The notes under the pieces were generated by a model, which ran no database searches, was not told the origin of the DNA, and saw only the letters and a list, made by a program, of their open reading frames with translations. A DNA stretch of 64,000 bases from Streptomyces xanthophaeus (GTDB taxonomy: Bacteria > Actinomycetota > Actinomycetes > Streptomycetales > Streptomycetaceae). Shown here piece by piece: positions 36,951 through 46,132 of the stretch. A program made the translations under genes and the position numbers. The stretch is from contig NZ_CP076543.1 of the NCBI RefSeq assembly GCF_030440515.1, positions 1,612,001-1,676,000 of the forward strand, in the 5' to 3' direction. The first letter of the stretch is position 1. Every line of letters starts with the position of its first letter.

Positions 36951-37349
36951 TCACTCCTGGCTGCTCTTGCCGGTCCCCTTCGGGGCGTTCGAATCGCGGT
37001 TCAGGTAGTTGTAGACGGTGAAGCGGCTGACACCCAGGGCGCCCGCGACCGTTTCCACGCCGTGCCGCACGGAGAAGGCGCCCCGCGCCTCCAGTATCCG
37101 CACGACGTCCTGCTTGGACTTCCGGTCGAGCTGAGCCAACGGTACGCCGTACCGGCGCTCCAGGGCCGCCAGGATGTGATCCAGCGAGTCCGAGAGCTGC
37201 GGCAGGCGCACGGCCAGCAGATCCTGGCCCTCCCAGGCGAGCACGACGTCGTCGGGCTGCGCCAGGGCGGGATCCATCAGCTCGCCGCCCATGGCGTCCA
37301 CCAGCGGCTTGACCGCGGTGACGAAGGGATGGTCGCGGGGCTCGGTCAT
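36951..37349 (-). CDS. Small helix-turn-helix regulator in the urate cluster
   Basis: A 132-residue protein. Residues 1 to about 70 are a helical/beta region rich in Asp and Leu (DDVVLAWEGQDLLAVRLPQL). A Fis/HTH_8-like helix-turn-helix lies near the C-terminus (KQDVVRILEARGAFSVRHGV, VAGALGVSRFTVYNYLNR, about 80-118). Position beside the urate operon suggests it controls purine genes, perhaps through TCAACA-N3-TGTTGA; this is inference. ATG 37349 overlaps the stop of the preceding 83-residue gene by 4 nt, so the two proteins are made together. Confidence 0.75.
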   Translation of the reverse strand: MTEPRDHPFVTAVKPLVDAMGGELMDPALAQPDDVVLAWEGQDLLAVRLPQLSDSLDHILAALERRYGVPLAQLDRKSKQDVVRILEARGAFSVRHGVETVAGALGVSRFTVYNYLNRDSNAPKGTGKSSQE

Positions 37350-37597
37350 GACATCTCCTCCCCGATCACATTGACCTGGAGCGAGACACGCGTGGCGCCG
37401 GCCTCCAGGGAGTCGCGCAGCAGCGCCCCCACCGCGGCCAGCACCCGGTCGGCCTCACCCTCGGCGGTATTGCCGAACGGGCCGACATCCACGGCGTCCA
37501 GCTGGGCCTTCTGGATGACCTCGCGGGCCGCCACGGCATGGGCAGGAGCCTCTTCCAGATCGAAGGGCTCGGTCGTGAACTCCACTCTCAATCGCAC
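37346..37597 (-). CDS. UPF0045 / thiamine-binding-like small protein
   Basis: An 83-residue protein with a ferredoxin-like beta-alpha-beta pattern: a first strand (MRLRVEFTTEPFD), a helix ending AREVIQKAQL, DVGPFGNTAEGEADRVLAAV, then a helix and the last strand GATRVSLQVNVI. The order and the G-T-x-EGE turn recall the MTH1187/YqgV family, which binds thiamine or similar ligands. GTG 37597 is the start. A 4-nt overlap couples it to the HTH regulator, so it might act as a ligand sensor for that regulator. Both the family call and that role are tentative. Confidence 0.5.
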   Translation of the reverse strand: MRLRVEFTTEPFDLEEAPAHAVAAREVIQKAQLDAVDVGPFGNTAEGEADRVLAAVGALLRDSLEAGATRVSLQVNVIGEEMS

Positions 37598-37670
37598 GCC
37601 GTCAAGCTACCCCGCGGTCAGGATTTTTCGGCAGTCCGCACTTGACATCCACGCAGAACCCCATGCAGTC

Positions 37671-37706
37671 TTCCATCAAGCAGAAAATAACTTCCGCAAT
37701 ACGGAA
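37671..37706 (+). promoter_or_regulatory. Tandem AllR-type operators upstream of hyi
   Basis: TTCCATCAAGCAGAA (37671-37685) and TTCCGCAATACGGAA (37692-37706) have centres exactly 21 bp apart. TAACTT (37688-37693), starting 2 nt after the first site and entering the second, is in the -10 position seen at aceB. A TTGACA lies further upstream (37642-37647) with CAGTCT 18 nt on as an alternative promoter. The second operator also overlaps the GGAAGGAG ribosome site, unusually close to the gene. Confidence 0.7.
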
Positions 37707-37722
37707 GGAGCGCACACCCCTC

Positions 37723-38556
37723 ATGGGATACACGGACCAGCGCTTCGATGTGAACCTGTCGATCCTCTTCACGGAACTCCCGCTTCTGGAGCGTCCCGCG
37801 GCTGCTGCCGCGGCGGGCTTCACGGCGGTCGAGCTGTGGTGGCCCTGGATCGAGACCCCCACCCCCGCACAGGAGGAGCTCGACGCTCTCAAGAAGGCTC
37901 TTGAGGACGCCGGCACCCAGCTGGTGGGACTGAACTTCTACGCCGGCCAGCTGCCGGGCCCGGACCGCGGTGCGGTCTCGGTACCCGGTGAGGAGTCGGA
38001 GCGCTTCAACGCCAACATCAACGTGGCCGCGGACTTCGCGGCTTCGGTCGGCTGCAAGGCGCTGAACGCCCTCTACGGCAACCGCGTCGAAGGCGTGGAG
38101 CCGGCCGTTCAGGACGAGCTCGCCCTGAAGAACCTGGTCGTGGCGGCCCAGGCCGCGGACCGCGTCGGCGCGATCCTCCTGATCGAGACCCTCAACAAGC
38201 CCGAGTCGCCGCTCTACCCCCTGGTGAGCGCACCGGCCGGCATCGAGGTCGTGGACAAGGTGAACGAGGCCACCGGCCTCGGCAACGCCAAGTTCCTGCT
38301 CGACCTGTACCACCTGGCGATGAACGATGAGGACCTCTCCGAGGTCATCGAAAAGTACGCCGCCAAGACCGGGCACGTCCAGATCGCGGACAAGCCCGGA
38401 CGCGGTGCCCCCGGCACCGGCGAGCTGCCCCTGGAGGAGCTGCTCGACCAGCTGAAGAAGGCCGGATACGAGGGCTACGTAGGCCTGGAGTACAAGGCCG
38501 CCGACGCTGCCGCTTCCTTCGCATGGCTGCCGGCCGAGGCCCGCGCCGCGAAGTAG
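37723..38556 (+). CDS. hyi: Hydroxypyruvate isomerase
   Basis: A 277-residue TIM-barrel isomerase that interconverts hydroxypyruvate and tartronate semialdehyde (EC 5.3.1.22). AP-endonuclease-2-like features include FDVNLSILFTELPLLERPAA, AAGFTAVELWWPW, LIETLNKPESPLY (catalytic Glu), FLLDLYHLAMNDEDL, HVQIADKPGRGAPGTGELP and GYVGLEYKA (second Glu). ATG 37723 follows GGAAGGAG by 12 nt; upstream in-frame starts would translate through the operators. It probably forms an operon with glxR, 74 nt downstream. Confidence 0.95.
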   Translation: MGYTDQRFDVNLSILFTELPLLERPAAAAAAGFTAVELWWPWIETPTPAQEELDALKKALEDAGTQLVGLNFYAGQLPGPDRGAVSVPGEESERFNANINVAADFAASVGCKALNALYGNRVEGVEPAVQDELALKNLVVAAQAADRVGAILLIETLNKPESPLYPLVSAPAGIEVVDKVNEATGLGNAKFLLDLYHLAMNDEDLSEVIEKYAAKTGHVQIADKPGRGAPGTGELPLEELLDQLKKAGYEGYVGLEYKAADAAASFAWLPAEARAAK

Positions 38557-38630
38557 CGGACAAAGTCCGGGCGATCAGCCAGGCACTTCACGAACTTTTC
38601 GTACAAAGCATTAAGAGAAGGACCCTCATC

Positions 38631-39530
38631 ATGAGCAACCCCACTGCGCTCCCGTCGATCGCCTGGATCGGGCTCGGCATCATGGGCTCCCCCATGGCCG
38701 AGAACCTCCTGAAGGCCGGCTACTCGGTCACCGGCTTCACCCTGGAGCAGGACAAGCTGGACCGCCTGGCCGCCGCCGGCGGCACCGCGGCCGGCTCCAT
38801 CGCCGAGGCCGTGGCGGACGCCGACGTCATCATCACGATGGTGCCCGCCTCCCCGCAGGTCGAGGCCATCTCCTACGGTGAGAACGGCATCCTCGAGAAC
38901 GCGAAGTCCGGCGCGCTGATCATCGACATGTCGTCGATCACCCCGCAGACCTCGATCGACCTCGCGAAGAACGCCGCCGCCAAGGGCATCCGCGTCATCG
39001 ACGCCCCGGTGTCCGGCGGCGAGGCCGGCGCCATCGAGGCCGTCCTGTCGATCATGGTGGGTGGCGAGCAGGCCGACTTCGACGAGGCCCTGCCGGTCCT
39101 CGAGGCCCTCGGCAAGGTCATCGTCCTGTGCGGTCCGCACGGCTCCGGCCAGACGGTGAAGGCCGCCAACCAGCTCATCGTCGCGGTGAACATCCAGGCG
39201 TGCGCCGAGGCCGTCGTCTTCCTCGAGAAGTCGGGCGTGAACCTCACCGCCGCCCTGGACGTCCTCAACGGCGGCCTGGCCGGCTCCACGGTCCTGACCC
39301 GTAAGAAGGACAACTTCCTGAACCGCGACTTCAAGCCCGGTTTCCGGATCGACCTGCACCACAAGGACATGGGCATCGTCACCGACGCCGCCCGCAACGT
39401 CGGTGCGGCCCTCCCGGTCGGCGCGGTCGTCGCCCAGCTGGTCGCCTCGCTGCGCGCCCAGGGTGACGGCGGCCTGGACCACTCGGCCCTGCTCCGTGCC
39501 GTCGAGCGCCTCTCCGGCGCTCAGATCTGA
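38631..39530 (+). CDS. glxR: 2-Hydroxy-3-oxopropionate (tartronate semialdehyde) reductase
   Basis: A 299-residue beta-hydroxyacid dehydrogenase reducing tartronate semialdehyde to D-glycerate with NAD(P)H (EC 1.1.1.60). The Rossmann motif IGLGIMGSPMAENLLKAGY starts at about residue 13. DMSSITPQ, substrate-binding DAPVSGGEAGA near 125, catalytic Lys in GSGQTVKAANQL near 172 and KDMGIVTDAA follow. ATG 38631 has AGAAGGA 9 nt upstream. It completes the gcl-hyi-glxR glycerate pathway from glyoxylate. Confidence 0.95.
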   Translation: MSNPTALPSIAWIGLGIMGSPMAENLLKAGYSVTGFTLEQDKLDRLAAAGGTAAGSIAEAVADADVIITMVPASPQVEAISYGENGILENAKSGALIIDMSSITPQTSIDLAKNAAAKGIRVIDAPVSGGEAGAIEAVLSIMVGGEQADFDEALPVLEALGKVIVLCGPHGSGQTVKAANQLIVAVNIQACAEAVVFLEKSGVNLTAALDVLNGGLAGSTVLTRKKDNFLNRDFKPGFRIDLHHKDMGIVTDAARNVGAALPVGAVVAQLVASLRAQGDGGLDHSALLRAVERLSGAQI

Positions 39531-39560
39531 GCACTTCCCCTCTCGCAGGGGACCTGAGTT

Positions 39561-39620
39561 TCCGGATGGCGCCGGTGCTGACACCTGTCCTGTCGCGCCC
39601 AAGCGCCGGCGCCGTCCGGA
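39561..39620 (+). terminator. 19-bp terminator after glxR
   Basis: Positions 39561-39579 and 39602-39620 pair over 19 positions, with two that are U-G in RNA. It lies 30 nt after the glxR stop and ends transcription before the katA promoter. Confidence 0.75.
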
Positions 39621-39644
39621 TTACCACTCACCCTTCAACTTCGT

Positions 39645-39722
39645 TCAACAAACTGTTGACGTTTAGTTCGTGCCGAAATTAGGCTGTTCCGCATGACGGA
39701 AGACGCTTTCCGTCAGCAGTTA
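39645..39722 (+). promoter_or_regulatory. katA promoter with both palindromic operator types
   Basis: TTGACG (39656-39661), an 18-nt spacer and TAGGCT (39680-39685) form the promoter. TCAACAAACTGTTGA (39645-39659) overlaps the -35 exactly as at the urate operon. TTCCGCATGACGGAA (39687-39701), a perfect AllR-type palindrome, follows the -10 by one base, and TTCCGTCAGCAGTTA (39708-39722) is a degenerate second copy with the 21-bp spacing. The catalase gene thus seems to read both the urate and the glyoxylate signals. Confidence 0.7.
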
Positions 39723-39741
39723 CCCCGTACGGAAGGTCACC

Positions 39742-41199
39742 ATGTCGAAGCGCACGCTGACGACCGAGTCCGGCGCCCCGGTCGCCGACAATCAGAACTC
39801 CGCCACCGCCGGCGTCGGTGGCCCGCTCCTGGTCCAGGACCAGCAGCTCCTCGAGAAGCTCGCCCGCTTCAACCGTGAGCGCATCCCGGAGCGCGTGGTG
39901 CACGCCCGCGGCTCGGCCGCGTACGGCTACTTCGAGGTGACCGACGACGTCACCGCGTACACCAGCGCCGCGTTCCTGAACACGGTCGGCAAGAAGACCG
40001 AGACCTTCCTGCGGTTCTCCACCGTCGCCGACTCGCTCGGCGGCGCGGACGCGGTCCGCGACCCGCGCGGTTTCGCGCTCAAGTTCTACACCGAAGAGGG
40101 TAACTACGACCTCGTCGGCAACAACACCCCGGTGTTCTTCATCAAGGACCCGATCAAGTTCCCCGACTTCATCCACTCCCAGAAGCGCGACCCCTTCACG
40201 GGCAAGCAGGAGCCGGACAACGTCTGGGACTTCTGGGCGCACGCCCCCGAGGCGACGCACCAGATCACCTGGCTCATGGGTGACCGCGGTATCCCGGCGT
40301 CGTACCGTCACATGAACGGCTACGGCTCCCACACGTACCAGTGGACGAACGAGCAGGGCGAGGCCTTCTTCGTCAAGTACCACTTCAAGACGAACCAGGG
40401 CATCCGCAGCCTCTCGGGCGAGCAGGCCGCCGAGCTCGTCGGCAAGGACGCGAACTCGCACCAGACCGACCTGCTGCAGGCCATCGAGCGCGGTGTGAAC
40501 CCCTCGTGGACCCTGTACGTGCAGATCATGCCCGCCGCCGAGGCCGCGGACTACCGCTTCAACCCGTTCGACCTCACCAAGGTGTGGCCGCACAGCGACT
40601 ACCCGCTGCAGCGCGTGGGCCGTCTGGTCCTCGACCGCAACCCGGACAACGTCTTCGCCGAGGTCGAGCAGTCCGCCTTCTCCCCGAACAACTTCGTCCC
40701 GGGCATCACCGCCTCGCCGGACAAGATGCTCCAGGGCCGCCTCTTCGCGTACGCCGACGCCCAGCGCTACCGCCTCGGTGTGAACCACACCCTGCTGCCG
40801 GTCAACGCCCCGAAGGCGACGAAGGCCGACAACTACGGCCGCGACGGCGTCATGGCGCTGCGCAACGGCTCGCGCCACGACAAGAACTACGAGCCCAACT
40901 CGTACCAGGGTCCGGCCGAAACCGGTCTGGCGCTGGGCGCCCCGAAGGCCGTCTCCGGCTACACGGGCACCCACGAGGCCCCGGCCCACACCAAGGACGA
41001 CGACTTCTTCCAGGCCGGTGAGCTCTACCGCCTGATGTCGGAGGCCGAGAAGCAGCGTCTGGTGGCGAACATCGCCGGCGGTCTGTCGCAGGTCACCCTG
41101 GAAGACGTCATCGAGAAGAACCTGGCTCACTTCCACGCCGCCGACGCCGACTACGGCAAGCGCGTCGAGGAGGCCGTCCGCGCCCTGCGCGACGCCTGA
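39742..41199 (+). CDS. katA: Monofunctional heme catalase
   Basis: A 485-residue small-subunit catalase (EC 1.11.1.6) that splits H2O2. The distal His54 lies in RERIPERVVHARGSAAYG, FLRFSTVADSLGGADAVRD and the Asn in YDLVGNNTPVFF follow, and the proximal heme Tyr337 is in RLFAYADAQRYRLG. ATG 39742 has GGAAGG 6 nt upstream. It follows glxR in the same direction but has its own promoter. Next to urate oxidase genes its probable job is to remove the peroxide made during urate degradation, although it may also serve general stress defence. Confidence 0.96.
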   Translation: MSKRTLTTESGAPVADNQNSATAGVGGPLLVQDQQLLEKLARFNRERIPERVVHARGSAAYGYFEVTDDVTAYTSAAFLNTVGKKTETFLRFSTVADSLGGADAVRDPRGFALKFYTEEGNYDLVGNNTPVFFIKDPIKFPDFIHSQKRDPFTGKQEPDNVWDFWAHAPEATHQITWLMGDRGIPASYRHMNGYGSHTYQWTNEQGEAFFVKYHFKTNQGIRSLSGEQAAELVGKDANSHQTDLLQAIERGVNPSWTLYVQIMPAAEAADYRFNPFDLTKVWPHSDYPLQRVGRLVLDRNPDNVFAEVEQSAFSPNNFVPGITASPDKMLQGRLFAYADAQRYRLGVNHTLLPVNAPKATKADNYGRDGVMALRNGSRHDKNYEPNSYQGPAETGLALGAPKAVSGYTGTHEAPAHTKDDDFFQAGELYRLMSEAEKQRLVANIAGGLSQVTLEDVIEKNLAHFHAADADYGKRVEEAVRALRDA

Positions 41200-41213
41200 G
41201 CCGCCCAGTTGTA

Positions 41214-41244
41214 CCGGGGGCCTGACGGGAGGTCAGGCCCCGGG
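41214..41244 (+). terminator. Terminator after katA
   Basis: CCGGGG-GCCTGAC (41214-41226) pairs with GTCAGGCCCCGG (41232-41243) with one bulged G and a 5-nt loop, 15 nt after the katA stop. Confidence 0.8.
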
Positions 41245-41301
41245 TGCTCAGCCCGACCCGTGGACCCGGATGAGGGGTGGTACACGGTGAGGGCAGGACG
41301 A

Positions 41302-41580
41302 GGACCGTGGCGGGCGTGCGAGCCAGTGCGGTGGTAATGGGTTCCGAGGCCCGTCTCTTGACCTGAGGGAGACGACGCCGGAGTTCTCGTCGCCCGCCCG
41401 CCACGGTCCCAGCCAATCCTCTTCGTACAGGGGCTACGCACAGAGCCCCCTGCACGCGGAGGTACCCACCTCCCCACACACTCCGCCCGGCGGTGCGAAC
41501 GTCCTGTCGCGCCAGCCTCGCACCGTCGGGCGGTAACAAACCAGAGCGCCGAGTCACGGACGGTCCCGTGACTCGGCGCT
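41302..41580 (+). ncRNA. Candidate structured RNA between katA and the APC permease gene
   Basis: The 460-nt gap has no convincing gene but dense secondary structure. A perfect 15-bp long-range stem joins 41302-41316 and 41395-41409 and encloses two small hairpins (near 41352-41374 and 41373-41392). Hairpins follow at 41428-41452 (one bulge), 41458-41473 (6 bp, 4-nt loop) and 41483-41533 (15 of 16 pairs). The stretch ends in a perfect 15-bp stem (41545-41559 with 41566-41580) followed by TTG. This is the outline of a terminated small RNA or leader on the plus strand. It matches no RNA family I recognise; the strand and even its transcription are inference. Confidence 0.35.
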
Positions 41581-41660
41581 TTGCCATGTCACGGCAGGAC
41601 CCCGCCCCGGGACCGCCCCGGGACCCGCCTCAGGGCCCCGCCCCGGGAACGGAACGCTGC

Positions 41661-43034
41661 TCAGTGGCCCGTGCGGAAGGTGTCCTCGCCGGGTTCGGTG
41701 TCGAGCGCCTCGCGGTCGAACACCAGCATGCCGAGGAAGAACAGCCCTCCCAGGAGGAGCAGGCCGGCCACGACCACGACGGGGACCAGTGCCTCCCGCG
41801 GCGTCACGAGGACGAACAGCGCGAGCAGGGTCCAGACCAGCGCGCAGAGCGCGACCGACAGTTCCAGGCGTCCGAGGTCGAAGAAGCCCTCCTGGCGGCC
41901 CAGGCGGCCGCGCACGGCCAGGTAGAGGACGATCGTCGCGCCGTAGATGACGGCCGGAAGGATCGTCGACGCCGTGATCAGCTCCAGCAGTGCGGCGCCG
42001 GGCAGCGCCACCATCAGGACGAACCCGAGCGCGAGGATCAGCCGGGTCGCCGGGACGGGCGTCTGCGTACGGGGGTTCACCCGCCGCATCACCTGGTGCG
42101 CGGGGAAGCGTGCGTCGCGCGACATCGCGAAGACCAGCCGCGAGCAGGAGACCATCACCACGATCCCGGCGCCGAAGAACGCGAACGAGATCGCGACGAG
42201 CAGCACCTTCTCCGCGGCCGGACCGAGGTTCTCGCGCATGATCGCCGCGACCGGCGACCCGTCGGCGCTGATCCGCGGGACGTCCTCGATCGCGACGGTC
42301 AGCGCGATCAGGAAGAGCATGCCGAGGATTCCCGCGGCGACGACCGACCCCACGATCGCACGCGGCACGCTGCGGTGGGGGTCCTTGGCCTCCTCTGCCA
42401 GGTTCGCGGCGGAGTCGAAGCCCACGAGGGTGGCGAGGCCCATGATCATCGCCAGCATCAGCCCGCCGCCGACGGCGAAGTAGCCGGGGGTGTGCGCCGC
42501 GACTCCGCGCGAGGTGAGGTTGGCCGCCGAGCCGTCGCCCGCGACCGCCACGGCGATGAGGAGAGCGATCCCCACCACCACGACGAGGGCCACCTTCAGC
42601 CCCACCGCCACCGAGTTGATCCAGCTGACCAGGCGCGTCGAGGCGATGGCGACGACGGCCTGGACGAGCAGCACCGCCAGCGTGATCAGGCGCGCGGTGT
42701 CCTCGTTCTCCGCGATGCCGACGAGCGGCATGAACGCCTGGCTCGCCGGCGCGTTGTCGATCGCCAGGACGGCGATCGCCAGGTAGCAGAAGGTCAGCCA
42801 GCCGAACCACCAGCCGGTCCGCGGGCCTGCCAGCCGGGAGGCCCACTGGTAGGAGGAGCCGCTGAGCGGGATGCGGGCCGCGAACTGGGCGACCACCAGC
42901 GCCACCAGGGTCTGCCCCACCGCGGCGATCATCCAGAGCCAGATCCCCACCGGTCCCGCGGTTCGCAGTACTTCGTCGTAGGTCCCGAAGACGCCGACCG
43001 CCACCGAGATGAAGGCGAACGGGATCGCGAACAC
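41661..43034 (-). CDS. APC-family amino acid permease, probably 5'-truncated
   Basis: A 457-residue permease with 11-12 membrane segments, starting directly inside the first helix (VFAIPFAFISVAVGVFGTY). APC permeases normally have 20-50 residues before that helix. An in-frame TAG immediately precedes the nominal GTG 43034 and no ribosome site is visible. A single-base frame change there would join a GTG at 43062 (MFRRRRGRV...) to this frame, but even so the N-terminus is short. Conserved parts include FDSAANLAEEAKDPHRSVPR and SRLVFAMSRDARFPAH. Because the gene starts right after the gcl terminator, a deletion may have removed its 5' end and promoter. The substrate is unknown. Confidence 0.6.
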   Translation of the reverse strand: MFAIPFAFISVAVGVFGTYDEVLRTAGPVGIWLWMIAAVGQTLVALVVAQFAARIPLSGSSYQWASRLAGPRTGWWFGWLTFCYLAIAVLAIDNAPASQAFMPLVGIAENEDTARLITLAVLLVQAVVAIASTRLVSWINSVAVGLKVALVVVVGIALLIAVAVAGDGSAANLTSRGVAAHTPGYFAVGGGLMLAMIMGLATLVGFDSAANLAEEAKDPHRSVPRAIVGSVVAAGILGMLFLIALTVAIEDVPRISADGSPVAAIMRENLGPAAEKVLLVAISFAFFGAGIVVMVSCSRLVFAMSRDARFPAHQVMRRVNPRTQTPVPATRLILALGFVLMVALPGAALLELITASTILPAVIYGATIVLYLAVRGRLGRQEGFFDLGRLELSVALCALVWTLLALFVLVTPREALVPVVVVAGLLLLGGLFFLGMLVFDREALDTEPGEDTFRTGH

Positions 43035-43065
43035 CTACGCGACCGCGGCGGCGCCGGAACACGGA

Positions 43066-43103
43066 GCGGCCCCCGCCCCTCCGAAAGGAGGGACAGGGGC
43101 CGC
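43066..43103 (-). terminator. Terminator after gcl
   Basis: Positions 43066-43082 and 43087-43103 pair at 15 of 17 positions around a GAAA tetraloop, 18 nt beyond the gcl stop. Confidence 0.8.
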
Positions 43104-43120
43104 CGGGTGGTGCGGGGTGA

Positions 43121-44908
<1,788 letters not shown>

Positions 44909-44941
44909 CGAGTTCTCCTGCGGGTCTGGCGGTCAGACTTT

Positions 44942-44977
44942 TTCCGTAATCCGGAAGTTTTGTTCTGCTATACGGAA
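44942..44977 (-). promoter_or_regulatory. Tandem AllR-type operators upstream of gcl
   Basis: TTCCGTAATCCGGAA (44942-44956) and TTCTGCTATACGGAA (44963-44977) have centres 21 bp apart, the same spacing as at allR, aceB and hyi. The first is a near-perfect palindrome. The promoter itself is weak by eye: AAAACT at the minus-strand position matching the aceB -10, and AGCTTG upstream. Confidence 0.7.
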
Positions 44978-45176
44978 CAAGCTAAGCGGCGACTCCTGCG
45001 ACGTCAAGGCGGTAGGGGACCTCGGAAGACACCAAAAGCCACATCTCGGTCGGCGACTTGTACAAATCACTGATCCACCGGCGGGAATCCCCCGGAAAAG
45101 GCGTGCGGCCTCCCCCCGGCGGTCGCCGGTGGTGGAGCATGGACCTACGCACAGCGACGGAGGGGGTCCAGGTCTC

Positions 45177-46016
45177 ATGGCGGAAGCGGTACCGGTGCGC
45201 TGCCCGGCGTGCCTGCGCGAGAACGGCTACACCGCCCCGGTCTTCCCCTGTGCCTGCGGAAGCCCGGTCCATCCCCCGCTGGACCTGGTGGCGCCGCCGG
45301 TTCCGCTGACCCACCGGACCTGGTCGGACACCTGGGTGACGGTGCGCTGCACGACGTGCGGGCGGGAGAGCGAGTGGCCGCATCCCGAGCTGGGCTGCGG
45401 TTCGTGCGGGACGGTGGTGCTGATTCCGGTGCACCCGCTGGAGGGGACGCAGAGCCCGGCAGGTCGGGCGGGTGCGGCGGGCCCGCCCCAGGCGGCCGCC
45501 CGGCCGGACCGGGGCGGCTCAGGGCGCGGCCCCGTGGGCGGGCCGGCGGACGGGCCCACGGGCGGAGCCCCGGGCGGAGCCACGGACGGGCGCCCGGCGC
45601 ACATCCCGCCGCCTGCCGCGCCGGTGCCGCGGCCCGCGTTCCGGCCGGTGACCATCCGTACCGCCCGCGACGCGGTGGCCACGGCCGCGCTGTACCTGCG
45701 CTGGCTCGGCTTCCGGGACGTACGGCAGCCCGACGGGCGCCCGATCCCGGCGGCGACCGTGGACCTGCGGGCCCCCGGCCTGGTCGCCCAGGTGGACCCG
45801 ACCACGGCGCCGGCCGGGCTGCGGGCGGTGGAATGCGTCTGGCTGAACGGGCTCACGGCCTCCGCGACCAGCGTCTACTTCGCGCTCGCGGGGTACACGG
45901 AGGAGGCCCGGGCCCGCGCGGACGATCTCGGTATACCGCTCTTCGTCATGGACCTGACGGGCATGCCGCAGCCGGTCAACGACCCGGCGGACGCGCTGGT
46001 CGGCCCGGACGCGTAG
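45177..46016 (+). CDS. Double zinc-ribbon protein with a restriction-endonuclease-like C-terminal domain
   Basis: A 279-residue protein of unknown function. Residues 1-75 hold two Cys4 zinc ribbons (CPACLRENGYTAPVFPCAC and CTTCGRESEWPHPELGCGSC). Residues about 85-155 are a Gly/Pro-rich linker. The last 120 residues run TARDAVATAALYLRWLGFRD ... VDLRAPGLVAQVDP ... VECVWLNG ... GYTEEARARADDLGIPLFVMD, whose order of elements resembles Mrr-like PD-(D/E)XK domains. The usual Glu-x-Lys appears absent, so it may bind rather than cut DNA. ATG 45177 has a GGGGG ribosome site. It is monocistronic and divergent from gcl. The domain call is tentative. Confidence 0.6.
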   Translation: MAEAVPVRCPACLRENGYTAPVFPCACGSPVHPPLDLVAPPVPLTHRTWSDTWVTVRCTTCGRESEWPHPELGCGSCGTVVLIPVHPLEGTQSPAGRAGAAGPPQAAARPDRGGSGRGPVGGPADGPTGGAPGGATDGRPAHIPPPAAPVPRPAFRPVTIRTARDAVATAALYLRWLGFRDVRQPDGRPIPAATVDLRAPGLVAQVDPTTAPAGLRAVECVWLNGLTASATSVYFALAGYTEEARARADDLGIPLFVMDLTGMPQPVNDPADALVGPDA

Positions 46017-46132
46017 GCCCGGGCGGGTGCCGGTGGCGCTGGTGATGCCGGTGATGCCGGTCAGCCCGGCGTGATCGGCAAGCTACCCCCTAAGCTCGTA
46101 GGCATTGCCTACTTCTCGCCCAGGAGAGCCCG

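Noticed and set aside
41318..41340. AGCCAGTG resembling part of a cobalamin riboswitch box
   Set aside because: The orientation and the other conserved boxes do not fit, and no cobalamin-related gene follows.
46020..46070. TGATGCCGG short tandem repeat as a CRISPR-like or regulatory array
   Set aside because: Only two or three adjacent units without spacers; a minor slippage repeat.
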